Source of the DNA: SLRI01 sp964402505
Lineage (GTDB): Bacteria > Pseudomonadota > Alphaproteobacteria > Geminicoccales > Geminicoccaceae
Reading direction: 5' to 3'
NCBI GenBank assembly: GCA_964402505.1
Contig: CAYOCP010000001.1
Span: 62,001-126,000, forward strand
DNA length: 64,000 bases
Position 1 is the stretch's first letter; every line of letters begins with the position of its first letter. The notes under the pieces are model-generated. The model was not told the DNA's origin and did no database searches. It saw only the letters and a list, made by a program, of their open reading frames with translations. Below, in pieces: positions 8,358 through 16,613 of this stretch. A program made the translations under genes and the position numbers.

Positions 8358-10073
8358 TCAGGCGACGAGGTCCAGAGGCTCGGCCACGAGGGTGTCGACG
8401 CCCGAAGGCGCCGATGCAAGGGCGGCCTCGGCGGGTGCCCCGGCGCCGACGATCTCGGTCTCGACGACGAGGTCGAACAACGAGCCGTCATCGGTCTCGA
8501 GCACGGCCGTGATATCCACCGTGTTGACCGCCGCCGGATCGAGGCCGGTCAACTGCACCGGCCCGAACTGCAGGCCGGTCGGCGTGTCGGAGAACGCCGT
8601 ATTGTCGAGCGTCTGCTGGACGACACCGTTGACGCTGATCTCGACCGAGAGGATGTCGTCGATGGCGAGGGACGAGCCGCTCAGGCCGGCCGCGAGCTGC
8701 GAGAGGTCGGTGAACACCTTCGCCCCGCCGGTATTGTCGACCTGATCGAGCGTCGCCTTGGTCGTGCCCGTGCCGGCGCCGAAGGCGTTGACCAAGCCGT
8801 CGATGCCGGCGGGGTCGGTCAGGGCGTCGAAGGTGGGGGCGAACGGCAGGCCGGCATTGGGCTGGCCGTCGGAAAGGAAGTAGACGATGTTCGATGCCGT
8901 ATCGACGTCGGGCTGGCTCTCGAAAAAGTCGATCGCGGTCTGCAGCGCCGCCGTGAAGTTGGTGGAGCCGCCGGAGCCGGGGGTGCGGAGGGCCGCATCG
9001 AGGCCGGCGGCGTCGCCGATCCGGGTCTCGAGGTCGAGGCTGGCGCCGGATCCGAAGGAGATGACGCCGAGATCGGCATTGCCCAGCCCGGCAGCGCCGA
9101 TCTGGCCGGCAAGCTCGTTGAAGGCGGCCACCTGCGCCTGGAAGACCGTGTCGGGACGGCCGTCGCCGTCGAGGTCGATGGTCTGACCGGCACCGTCCCT
9201 GGCCAGGGCGGCCGTGCTGCCCGAGGCGTCGTTGACGAAAGCGATGTTGAAGCAGCTGGCGAGGAACCCCGTGAGCGAGATCACGCCGGAGAGCTCGGCG
9301 ACGTCGTCGCTGGTCGTGGCCTCGGTGCGCACGCCGAGGGCTACCGTCTGGCCGTCCGGCAGGGTCAGCGGGGTCGAGCTCACGGACTGGGTCGGATCGC
9401 CGTTCCCCGGTCCCGCTCCGCCTTCGAATGTCACCTTGAAGATGGCGTCGTTGTAGTCGCCGTCGAACGATTTGGCGGTCGAGAGCTTGTCCTCGAAGGC
9501 GATGAGCACGCTTCCGTCGGTATCGATGCCGCTCACGGTGTGCTCGGCCCCGTCGGCATTGAGGGCATTCTCGAGCTCTTTGCCGGGACTGCCATCGGTG
9601 GAGTGGAAGATCCGCACGTCCACCTTCGTCTCGGTGCCGTCGGCGCGGATATGGAAGAGCTCGGGCGGGCTGCCGTCGCCGACATTGGCGGGGCTGCCGT
9701 CGCGGGCCCGGAACTCGAGGCTGCCGTCCTCGAGGTCGAGGCCCCTGGCATCGGCGTCCTGAAGCAAAGCGAGGCCCAGGCGGGTGCCGGCGCCGAAATC
9801 GCCGAGCTCGACCGTATCGCCGCTGGTCAGCGGGCCGCCGCCGCGATCCGGCCCATCGACGCGCGCGAAGACGACCTGGGCTGGCCCGAAGCTGCCGTCC
9901 TGGCCGATCTCGTAGGCGACCAGCGTGTTGAGGTAGCCGGCATTCTCGTCGACGAAGGTGATGCTCGCCCTGCCGTCGACAGCGGTCGTGAGACGGTCGG
10001 CCGAGGTGCCGTTGATCGAAGCCGCATCGAGGCCGCGCTTCTCGGCCAGATCCGGCAATGCGGACAGTGTCAT
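8358..10073 (-). CDS. Secreted-type protein with DUF4114-like and von Willebrand A domains
   Basis: A 571-residue acidic protein. Residues about 60-215 resemble DUF4114 (IAFEDKLSTAKSFDGDYNDA at 192-210). Residues about 275-465 form a vWA domain with MIDAS residues DASGS (282-286), T371 in SGGSTNFTAAL and D402 in YFLSDGQP. A dockerin-like calcium loop, DLDGDGRPD, lies at 300-308 inside the vWA domain. There is no N-terminal signal peptide; such proteins are often exported by type I systems through C-terminal signals, which is inference here. The ATG at 10073 is preceded by GGGGAG and TTGGAG; a GTG six codons upstream falls on that ribosome binding site. Partner and ligand are unknown. Confidence 0.7.
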   Translation of the reverse strand: MTLSALPDLAEKRGLDAASINGTSADRLTTAVDGRASITFVDENAGYLNTLVAYEIGQDGSFGPAQVVFARVDGPDRGGGPLTSGDTVELGDFGAGTRLGLALLQDADARGLDLEDGSLEFRARDGSPANVGDGSPPELFHIRADGTETKVDVRIFHSTDGSPGKELENALNADGAEHTVSGIDTDGSVLIAFEDKLSTAKSFDGDYNDAIFKVTFEGGAGPGNGDPTQSVSSTPLTLPDGQTVALGVRTEATTSDDVAELSGVISLTGFLASCFNIAFVNDASGSTAALARDGAGQTIDLDGDGRPDTVFQAQVAAFNELAGQIGAAGLGNADLGVISFGSGASLDLETRIGDAAGLDAALRTPGSGGSTNFTAALQTAIDFFESQPDVDTASNIVYFLSDGQPNAGLPFAPTFDALTDPAGIDGLVNAFGAGTGTTKATLDQVDNTGGAKVFTDLSQLAAGLSGSSLAIDDILSVEISVNGVVQQTLDNTAFSDTPTGLQFGPVQLTGLDPAAVNTVDITAVLETDDGSLFDLVVETEIVGAGAPAEAALASAPSGVDTLVAEPLDLVA

Positions 10074-10245
10074 GACGCTCCAACTCCCCACGCTCGTTGC
10101 GCTCGTTCTGGAAACGGCCGGGCGGCACCCGGCGGCGCAACTTCGAGATTAGTGACCCCGGGAGAGAGGATCGCCCCGCGGTTGTGATACCGTCAGCGCA
10201 GGATGAGCGCGTCGTTCTTTGATCGCCACACGCGGGAACGGCCGG

Positions 10246-10872
10246 TCAGCCCGCTCGCAGGCCGTTGCCCTCGACCGGCGTCATCCTGTTCAGGGGCGAT
10301 CTCGGCAGGCGGGACAAGAGATGCACCAGTTGCACCTGGCTGTTGATCCCGAGCTTGCTGTAGATGTGCTTTTGATGCGTGGTCGCGGTGCCGCGCGTGA
10401 TGCCGAGGGTCTCCGCGGCCTCGCCGACCGTGAGGCCGGAGCCGAGTGCTGCCGCCACCTCGGCCTCGCGCCGGGTCAGGCCGAACCAGCCCCGCAGCTC
10501 CGCATGATCGACACGACCCTCGGCGGTCGGATCGCCGACGAGCACGGCGCAGGAATGGTCGGTCGCGTTCAGCCTGACCAACCGCAGGTTCAGCGGTTGC
10601 CGGCAGGCGTGCCGCGCGAGGGTGAGGACCGTCTCGTGCGGCGGTGCCCGCAGGTGTTGCAGCGCGCCGCGGATGCGCTGCGTCTCCTCCGCCCGATCGG
10701 CGACGAGGGCGCCGCGGGAAACGGCCAGGCCGCGCCGTGCGTCCACGAGGTCCCGCGCGAGGCGATTGGCCAGCCTTATCTCTCCATCACCGGAGAGGAT
10801 GAAGACGGCGGCTCCCATGAGATCGACGATGTATCGCGCGAGGCAATGCTCGTGGATTGCGCAACCGCCCAT
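10246..10872 (-). CDS. LuxR-family transcriptional regulator with PAS-like sensor
   Basis: A 208-residue protein from the ATG at 10872, which has AAGGA 8 bases upstream; a longer frame back to 11073 lacks support. The N-terminal half (about 5-115) has a PAS-like pattern (YIVDLMGAAVFILSGDGEIRLAN), and the C-terminal 131-187 is a LuxR-type helix-turn-helix: LTRREAEVAAALGSGLTVGE, then ITRGTATTHQKHIYSKLGI. A CxxxxxHxxC pattern (C4-H9-C10) near the N-terminus could bind a metal, but this is only suggestive. It is divergent from ccoG and shares its upstream region, so it may control the cbb3 assembly genes or itself. Confidence 0.8.
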   Translation of the reverse strand: MGGCAIHEHCLARYIVDLMGAAVFILSGDGEIRLANRLARDLVDARRGLAVSRGALVADRAEETQRIRGALQHLRAPPHETVLTLARHACRQPLNLRLVRLNATDHSCAVLVGDPTAEGRVDHAELRGWFGLTRREAEVAAALGSGLTVGEAAETLGITRGTATTHQKHIYSKLGINSQVQLVHLLSRLPRSPLNRMTPVEGNGLRAG

Positions 10873-10911
10873 GCAACTCGTCCTTCGGTTCTCTCGCTCG
10901 CATGCCCGGGG

Positions 10912-10923
10912 CCAAGACCTTGG
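10912..10923. promoter_or_regulatory. Palindrome CCAAG-AC-CTTGG upstream of the LuxR-type gene
   Basis: A perfect 5-bp inverted repeat with a 2-base centre, 40 bases before the regulator start and in the region shared with ccoG. A run of six T lies at 10931-10936, but the loop is too short for a terminator hairpin. A dimeric-regulator operator is possible. Confidence 0.2.
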
Positions 10924-11064
10924 AAGACGATTTTTTGCCGCTTCTACCATGAATGGCCGGGTGCCGAGTACCCCGGACAGGGTAGAAAGCCTCCCTCGTG
11001 CGATGGCCCGCGCGGTCGCGTCGCGGCGGGCGGGGCCCCGATTCGCGCTGGCAAGAACAGGCAC

Positions 11065-11078
11065 TTGAGACATATCAA
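11065..11078. promoter_or_regulatory. FNR/FixK-type box upstream of ccoG
   Basis: TTGAG-ACAT-ATCAA differs from the consensus TTGAT-N4-ATCAA at one position. Its centre is 67 bases before the ccoG ATG. For a class II FNR promoter (site at -41.5) transcription would start near 11113. FNR/FixK control of cbb3 genes is well established in alphaproteobacteria. Confidence 0.7.
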
Positions 11079-11138
11079 TGCGGGTGTGCGGCCGGGCGTC
11101 AAGGTCGCGTCTGCAACCGTCAGGCCGGCAGGAGCTCG

Positions 11139-12596
11139 ATGAGCGAGGCAGTTTCCGTCGAGGACGTCCAATCGAGACAGGAGCAGCGGAGCTCGCCGCT
11201 CTACAAGGGGCGGGTCGAGGTCTATGCCAAGGCGGTCAAAGGGCGGTTCCGGACGATCAAGTGGACGGCGCTCGCCGTTCTTCTCCTGATCTACTACACC
11301 GTCCCCTGGATCCGCTTCGACCGGGGTCCCGAGGCGCCGGGTCAGGCGGTGCTCGTCGACATGGCCGGACAGCGTCTCTATTTCTTCTGGATCGAGATCT
11401 GGCCGCAGGAGGTCTATTTCCTGACCGGCATTCTCGTTCTCGCCGCCTTCGGCCTCTTCCTCGCCACGGCGCTGTTCGGCCGGATCTGGTGCGGCTTCGC
11501 CTGCCCGCAGACCGTCTGGACCGATCTCTTCATGGCGGTCGAGCGCTGGATCGAGGGCGACCGCAACGAGCGGATGCGCTTCGACAAGCAGCCCTGGACC
11601 GCCGCCAAGTGGCGCAAGCGGATCGCCAAGCACGCCCTATGGCTGCTGATCGCGTTCCTGACGGGCGGCGCCTGGATCCTCTACTTCCGGGACGCGCCCA
11701 CCGTCGCCGCCGAGTTCTTCACCGGCGAGGCGGGTGCGCCCATCTACTTCTTCACCTTCCTCTTCACCGGGACGACCTACGTGCTCGCCGGCATGGCGCG
11801 CGAGCAGGTCTGCACCTACATGTGCCCGTGGCCGCGCATCCAGGGCTCGCTGGTCGATCACGACACCATGGCGGTGACCTACGAGGCCTGGCGCGGCGAG
11901 CCGCGCGGGCGGCACAAGAGGGGCCAGAGCTGGGAAGGCCGCGGCGACTGCATCGACTGCAAGCAGTGCGTCGCGGTCTGCCCGATGGGCATCGACATCC
12001 GCGACGGCTTTCAGCTCGAATGCATCGGCTGCGGCCTCTGCATCGACGCCTGCAACGATGTCATGGCCAAGGTCGACCGCCCGCCCAACCTGATCGCCTA
12101 CGACAGCGAGCGCAACCAGGAGCTGCGGGCCCAGGATCAGCCGCCGCAGCACCGGCTCGTCCGGCCGCGCACCATTCTCTACGCGGTCGTCACCCTCGCC
12201 GTGGCCCTTCTCATGCTGGGTGCGCTGGCGCTGCGCTCGTCCACCGATGTCAACGTCATACCCGAGCGCAATCCGCTTTTCGTGACGATGTCCGACGGCA
12301 GCATCCGCAACGGCTACAGCATCAAGATATTGAACAAGGCGCGGGCGGATCGCACCTACACACTGGAGCTTCTGGATCCGCTGCCCGGTGCCGTCTTCAG
12401 CCTGCCGCACGGGCCGAGCGGGTCGAGCCTCGAGCTGACCGCCGGTGCCGACGAGGTCGCGAGCAGTCGTGTCTTCCTGGCCTTGCCGCGGGCGGCTCTG
12501 ACCGAGGCCTCGACCCCGATCACGCTGCTCCTGACCGACGACGCGACGGGCGAGGAGCGGCGCTTCTCGACCGTCTTTCGAGGACCCGAGACATGA
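11139..12596 (+). CDS. ccoG: cbb3 oxidase assembly protein CcoG (FixG/RdxA)
   Basis: A 485-residue membrane-bound iron-sulfur protein. CcoG is a cupric reductase that supplies Cu(I) for the CuB site of cbb3 oxidase. It has a cytoplasmic N-terminus, about five membrane segments, and two ferredoxin-type 4Fe-4S motifs: C271, C274, C277, C281 in CIDCKQCVAVCPMG, and C295, C298, C301, C305 in CIGCGLCIDACN. Two membrane cysteine pairs, GFACPQTVW and CTYMCPWPR, are also characteristic. The C-terminal part after the last membrane span (about 350) is an Ig-like periplasmic domain. The ATG follows GGAG at 11131; the stop overlaps ccoH by 4 bases. Confidence 0.96.
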   Translation: MSEAVSVEDVQSRQEQRSSPLYKGRVEVYAKAVKGRFRTIKWTALAVLLLIYYTVPWIRFDRGPEAPGQAVLVDMAGQRLYFFWIEIWPQEVYFLTGILVLAAFGLFLATALFGRIWCGFACPQTVWTDLFMAVERWIEGDRNERMRFDKQPWTAAKWRKRIAKHALWLLIAFLTGGAWILYFRDAPTVAAEFFTGEAGAPIYFFTFLFTGTTYVLAGMAREQVCTYMCPWPRIQGSLVDHDTMAVTYEAWRGEPRGRHKRGQSWEGRGDCIDCKQCVAVCPMGIDIRDGFQLECIGCGLCIDACNDVMAKVDRPPNLIAYDSERNQELRAQDQPPQHRLVRPRTILYAVVTLAVALLMLGALALRSSTDVNVIPERNPLFVTMSDGSIRNGYSIKILNKARADRTYTLELLDPLPGAVFSLPHGPSGSSLELTAGADEVASSRVFLALPRAALTEASTPITLLLTDDATGEERRFSTVFRGPET

Positions 12597-13102
12597 GCTC
12601 CGGCATGATCCGCCGCTATCCGCCGGCCGCGCGCCAGCCGGGCTGGTACATCCCCTGGCTCCTCGGCGCCGGCTTCGGCGTCGTCTTCGCCGTCAACGGC
12701 GCCCTCATCTGGATCGCCACGAGCACGTGGACCGGCATTTCGACCAACCATGCCTACGACAAGGGCATCACCTACAACCGCAATCTCGAGGCGGCGGAGC
12801 GGCAGGCGGCTCTCGGCTGGCAGGCGAGCCTGGAGGTGGTGCCGGGTGCCGGTCTCGCCGGCACGCTTGCCGTGCGCCTCGTCGATGCCCGGGGACGGCC
12901 GCTCGAGCGCCTGGATGTCCGGGCCGATTTCGAGCGGCCGACGCAGCAGGGCCACGATTTCGGCGTGGCCCTGGAGCGCAGCGCGGCCGGCACCTACGCG
13001 GCCCCCTTCGAGGCGCCCCTGGCGGGGGTCTGGGACGTCCGGGTGGTGGCCACGCGCGGCCACGACCGGCTGGTCACCACCGAACGCGTGATGCTGCGCT
13101 AG
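12593..13102 (+). CDS. ccoH: cbb3 oxidase assembly protein CcoH (FixH)
   Basis: A 169-residue single-pass membrane protein required for cbb3 oxidase assembly. The N-terminal anchor is WLLGAGFGVVFAVNGALIWI (about residues 20-39), followed by the family hallmark WTGISTNHAYDKGITYNRN and a periplasmic beta-rich domain with TQQGHDFGVALER. The start overlaps the ccoG stop (ATGA), and the stop is 4 bases before ccoI, so the three genes form one transcription and translation unit. Confidence 0.93.
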   Translation: MSSGMIRRYPPAARQPGWYIPWLLGAGFGVVFAVNGALIWIATSTWTGISTNHAYDKGITYNRNLEAAERQAALGWQASLEVVPGAGLAGTLAVRLVDARGRPLERLDVRADFERPTQQGHDFGVALERSAAGTYAAPFEAPLAGVWDVRVVATRGHDRLVTTERVMLR

Positions 13103-13106
13103 CGCC

Positions 13107-15365
13107 ATGGCGGCGCACGCGGCGCGGCTCGGTGGCTCGGATGCGGTGGCGGACGCCGCGGCCGGGCGGGGCGACGTTTCCGGCTTCGTCAAGCGCGATC
13201 CCAAGGATGGCACCTCCGTGCTGCAGCTCATGGTCGAGGGTGTGCATTGCGGCGGCTGTGTCAGGCGGATCGAGCGGACGCTCGAGGCCGAGCCCGACGT
13301 TCGCACCGGCCGGGTGAACCTGACGACGCGACGGCTGACCCTCGCCTGGGAGGGGCCGCCGGCGCGCGGCAACGAGCTGGTGGCCCGGGTCGAGGCGCTC
13401 GGCTATCCGGTGGTGCCGTTCGATCCCGAGAGCCTCGCCGTCGCCGACAACCGGGCGGAGCGCGAGCTGCTCCGCTGCCTCGCGGTCGCCGGCTTCGCCG
13501 CGGGCAACGTGATGCTGCTCGCGGTCTCCGTCTGGGCCGGCCATTTCTCGGGCATGGGGGCCGCGACGCGCGATCTCTTCCACTGGATGCAGGCGCTGAT
13601 CGTCCTGCCGTCGCTGGCCTATGCGGGGCGCCCCTTCTTCCGCTCGGCGCTCACGGTGCTTCGCGCCGGCCACGCCAACATGGACGTGCCGATCTCGCTG
13701 GCCCTCGTCCTGGCGCCGGCGATGAGCCTGGTCGAGACGATCCAGGGGGGCGAGCACGCCTATTTCGACAGCGCCATCATGCTGCTCTTCTTCCTGCTGA
13801 TCGGCCGCTATCTCGACAGCCGCGCCCGCGGCGTCGCCCGCTCGGCGGTCGAGCGTCTGATGACGCTGCGGGCCGCCGCCGTGACCCTGCTCCTGCCCGA
13901 TGGGCGGACGCGAAGCTGCCGGCCGGAGCAGCTCGAGGCGGGCCAGACCATCCTGGTGGCGGCCGGCGAGCGCATCGGCGTCGACGGCGCCATTCGCCAG
14001 GGCCGGAGCGAGATCGACGCGAGCGCGATCACCGGCGAGCCCCTGCCGGCCATGGCCGGGCCGGGCACGCGCGTCTTCGCCGGCACCATCAACCTGGCGG
14101 CACCCATCGAGGTCACGGTCCGCTCGGTCGGCGAGGGCACGCTGCTCGCCGAGATCGTCAAGCTGATGGAGCTGGCCGAGCAGAAGCGGGGCCGCTTCGT
14201 GGCGCTCGCCGACCGCATCGCCCGCGCCTACTCGCCGGTCGTGCACGCGCTCGCCGCCCTCACCTTCCTCGGCTGGTGGCTGGCGATGGGCGCTGCCTGG
14301 CAGGTGGCCCTGCTCAATGCCGTCGCCGTTCTGATCATCACCTGTCCCTGCGCGCTCGGCCTCGCGGTGCCGGCGGTGCAGGTGCTGGCGAGCGGCCGGC
14401 TGATGCGGCTGGGCGTGCTGCTCAAATCGGCGACGGCCCTCGAGCGGCTGGCCGAGGTCGATCTGGTGGTCTTCGACAAGACGGGCACCCTGACGGAGGG
14501 CGATCTCGTCCTCGTCGCCGGCGACGAGGTGCCGGAGCTTCTGGCGGAGGCCGCCGGCATCGCCAAGAGCTCCAGGCATCCGCTCGCCCGCGCCCTGGCC
14601 CGTGCCTGCCCCGAGGTGCGTGCGGTCCCGGGCGTCGAGGAATGTCCCGGCCAGGGCTTGCGGCTGATGACCACGGCCGGCGAGGTCCGTCTCGGCCGGC
14701 GCGGCTGGGCGGTGCCCGAGGCGGCGAACGGGGCGGATCAGGGCCTCGAGCTCTGGCTGGCGCGCCCCAAACGGCCGCCGCACCGTTTCGTCTTCCGGGA
14801 CCGCCTGCGCGCCGATGCCGCCTCGACCGTCCGAGCGCTGCGAGCGCGCGGGCTCGAGGTGCAGCTTCTCTCGGGCGATCGGGAGGGGCCGGTCGGAGCG
14901 ATGGCGGCCGAGCTCGGCATCGACATCTGGCGAGCCGGCTGCCGCCCGGACGACAAGGTGGCGCACCTCGCCGGCCTCGCCCGCCAGGGGCGCCGGGTGA
15001 TGATGGTGGGCGACGGGCTCAACGACGCGCCGGCGCTCGCGGCGGCGCATGTCTCGCTCTCGCCCTCGACGGCGGTCGACATCAGCCAGACGGCGGCCGA
15101 TGCCGTCTTTCAGGGTCGCCTCCTCTCGCCGGTGGTGCTGGTGCTCGAGATCGCCGAGCGGAGCCGCCGGCTGGTGCGGCAGAATCTCGCGCTTTCGTTC
15201 GGCTACAACATCCTGGCGGTGCCGCTCGCGGTGCTCGGCCACGTGACGCCGCTCATAGCCGCGATCTGCATGTCGGCGAGCTCGCTCGTCGTCGTCGGCA
15301 ACTCGCTGCGGCTGAACCGGGGGGCGGCGGCCGGATCGGGCAAGGTCGGTCCTCAGGCCTCCTGA
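13107..15365 (+). CDS. ccoI: Copper-transporting P-type ATPase CcoI (FixI)
   Basis: A 752-residue P1B-type ATPase that exports copper from the cytoplasm for cbb3 maturation. An N-terminal heavy-metal domain carries C48 and C51 in GVHCGGC. The membrane copper site is CPC at 413-415 (TCPCALG). The phosphorylated aspartate is D457 in DKTGT, the nucleotide-domain HP motif is SSRHPLA, and the hinge motif is GDGLNDAP. The actuator motif reads ITGEPLPA, as in FixI-type pumps. The start is 4 bases after ccoH with no clear ribosome binding site, suggesting coupling. The 3' end overlaps a convergent gene by 13 bases. No ccoS follows. Confidence 0.95.
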   Translation: MAAHAARLGGSDAVADAAAGRGDVSGFVKRDPKDGTSVLQLMVEGVHCGGCVRRIERTLEAEPDVRTGRVNLTTRRLTLAWEGPPARGNELVARVEALGYPVVPFDPESLAVADNRAERELLRCLAVAGFAAGNVMLLAVSVWAGHFSGMGAATRDLFHWMQALIVLPSLAYAGRPFFRSALTVLRAGHANMDVPISLALVLAPAMSLVETIQGGEHAYFDSAIMLLFFLLIGRYLDSRARGVARSAVERLMTLRAAAVTLLLPDGRTRSCRPEQLEAGQTILVAAGERIGVDGAIRQGRSEIDASAITGEPLPAMAGPGTRVFAGTINLAAPIEVTVRSVGEGTLLAEIVKLMELAEQKRGRFVALADRIARAYSPVVHALAALTFLGWWLAMGAAWQVALLNAVAVLIITCPCALGLAVPAVQVLASGRLMRLGVLLKSATALERLAEVDLVVFDKTGTLTEGDLVLVAGDEVPELLAEAAGIAKSSRHPLARALARACPEVRAVPGVEECPGQGLRLMTTAGEVRLGRRGWAVPEAANGADQGLELWLARPKRPPHRFVFRDRLRADAASTVRALRARGLEVQLLSGDREGPVGAMAAELGIDIWRAGCRPDDKVAHLAGLARQGRRVMMVGDGLNDAPALAAAHVSLSPSTAVDISQTAADAVFQGRLLSPVVLVLEIAERSRRLVRQNLALSFGYNILAVPLAVLGHVTPLIAAICMSASSLVVVGNSLRLNRGAAAGSGKVGPQAS

Positions 15366-15556
15366 TCGCCGGGCCGCACGCGCTCCGGCGCCGTCGCCCG
15401 GTGCACGGCGGCGACGATGACGGCGATGGCGAAGAGGAACAGGAGAAGGCCGAAGAATCCGAACATTGGATCGGTCGCCCGGCTCATGGCGACGAGCCCG
15501 AGAAGGGCCAGCGCCGCCATGGCGAGGCCGCCGATCCATCGACCCAATTCGATCAT
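15353..15556 (-). CDS. Small two-span membrane protein in the cbb3 locus, unknown function
   Basis: A 67-residue hydrophobic protein with two predicted membrane helices: IGGLAMAALALLGLVAMS and FGFFGLLLFLFAIAVIVAAV, then a short charged tail. The start at 15556 is chosen because GGGGA lies 8 bases upstream; an ATG two codons earlier and a longer frame to 15619 are alternatives. It lies 55 bases downstream of the DUF2189 gene on the same strand and converges on ccoI. It does not look like CcoS, which has one span. A role with the oxidase is suggested only by position. Confidence 0.55.
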   Translation of the reverse strand: MIELGRWIGGLAMAALALLGLVAMSRATDPMFGFFGLLLFLFAIAVIVAAVHRATAPERVRPGDQEA

Positions 15557-15611
15557 CTCCATCTTCCCCGCGAGTTCGGTTCGAGCGTCCCTTTCCAGGG
15601 CATGGACGACG

Positions 15612-16400
15612 TCACGCATCGTCGAACACGACGATGTCCCGGTAGGCGTGCCAGGTGGCGTGGCCGATCAGCGGCAGGGTCACGATCAGCCCGAGATAGA
15701 GCGTGACGAGCCCCGCCATCATGAAGACGACGATCAGCCCGCCCCAGAAGAGGAGCGGCAGCGGGTTCGACTGCACCGCCCGCACGCTGGTCGCGACCGC
15801 CTCGACGACATTGGCGGCGGGGCGGTCGAGCAGAAGCGGGATGGAGACGACGCTGAGCGAGAAGGCGACGAGGGCGAGCACGCCGCCGACGGCCGAGCCC
15901 ACCATCAAGAAGGGCCAGCTTCGGGACGAGAGGAACGTCGCGACGAAGAGGTTCTCGAAGTCGGGCGGCTCCATGCCGAAATAGAGGAAGAAGAGCAGGG
16001 CCGCGATCCTCGCCCAGAAGAACATGAGCAGCAGGAGGACGATGCCCATGAGGCCCATCTGGCTCGGGTTGCGCCAGAAAGCGGCGAGCGCCTCCTTCCA
16101 TGTGGTCCCGAGGCCGTGCTCGGAGCGGCGGCTCGCCTCGTAGAGCCCGACGGCCAGGATGGGGCCGACGATGAGGAACCCGGCCATGATCGGCAGCACC
16201 AGATAGGGCAGGTCGAAGGCGAAGAGGCCCCAGGTGATGAAATAGCCCGTCACCGCCGCGAGCACGCCGTAGCCGAAGCTCACGGCGGGTGTCTTCAGGC
16301 AATCCTGCCAGCCCTTGCGCAGCCAGATCCATGGCTGGTCCATCTCCAGCCTGCGGACCCGGACCGCCGGCTGCGCGAAAACCGGAACGGCGTCGGCCAT
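15612..16400 (-). CDS. DUF2189 family membrane protein
   Basis: A 262-residue polytopic membrane protein with about six hydrophobic segments (FGYGVLAAVTGYFITWGLFA, LPIMAGFLIVGPILAVGLYE, and others). The N-terminal RRLEMDQPWIWLRKGWQD followed by GPILAVGLYEASRRSE matches the DUF2189 pattern, common in alphaproteobacteria and often near respiratory genes. The biochemical role is unknown. The start at 16400 has GGGGG just upstream; nine codons upstream another ATG lacks this. Divergent from ccoN, so it shares a 213-base region containing an FNR box and might be co-regulated. Confidence 0.8.
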   Translation of the reverse strand: MADAVPVFAQPAVRVRRLEMDQPWIWLRKGWQDCLKTPAVSFGYGVLAAVTGYFITWGLFAFDLPYLVLPIMAGFLIVGPILAVGLYEASRRSEHGLGTTWKEALAAFWRNPSQMGLMGIVLLLLMFFWARIAALLFFLYFGMEPPDFENLFVATFLSSRSWPFLMVGSAVGGVLALVAFSLSVVSIPLLLDRPAANVVEAVATSVRAVQSNPLPLLFWGGLIVVFMMAGLVTLYLGLIVTLPLIGHATWHAYRDIVVFDDA

Positions 16401-16524
16401 CGTCGTCCCCCAGATCGTTGCCGCCACTGGCGTGTGTCGCTATGACCCGGCCGTGCCGCCCGTCCCGCACGCGGCCCGGCTCCTCGGGTCGGGTGATTTC
16501 TAGGGCAGGGGCGGCGGCCGTTTC

Positions 16525-16538
16525 TTGACCTGAATCAA
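16525..16538. promoter_or_regulatory. FNR/FixK-type box upstream of ccoN
   Basis: TTGAC-CTGA-ATCAA matches TTGAT-N4-ATCAA at nine of ten fixed positions. The centre is about 82 bases before the ccoN ATG; a class II promoter would start near 16573. The remainder of the 213-base region between the DUF2189 gene and ccoN shows no other clear signal. Confidence 0.75.
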
Positions 16539-16613
16539 TGTCAGATCGGCGTTCCGCGGGCAAGCCCTGCGGCGCGGCATCGGCGGGCGAGACGTGGCAA
16601 GCGGGAGAACGAG

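Noticed and set aside
10931..10936. T6 run as part of a terminator
   Set aside because: The only nearby inverted repeat has a 2-base loop and a 7-base gap before the T-run, so a functional terminator is unlikely.
15353..15556. The small minus-strand protein as CcoS
   Set aside because: CcoS is a shorter, single-span protein; this one has two spans and is not in the usual place or orientation.
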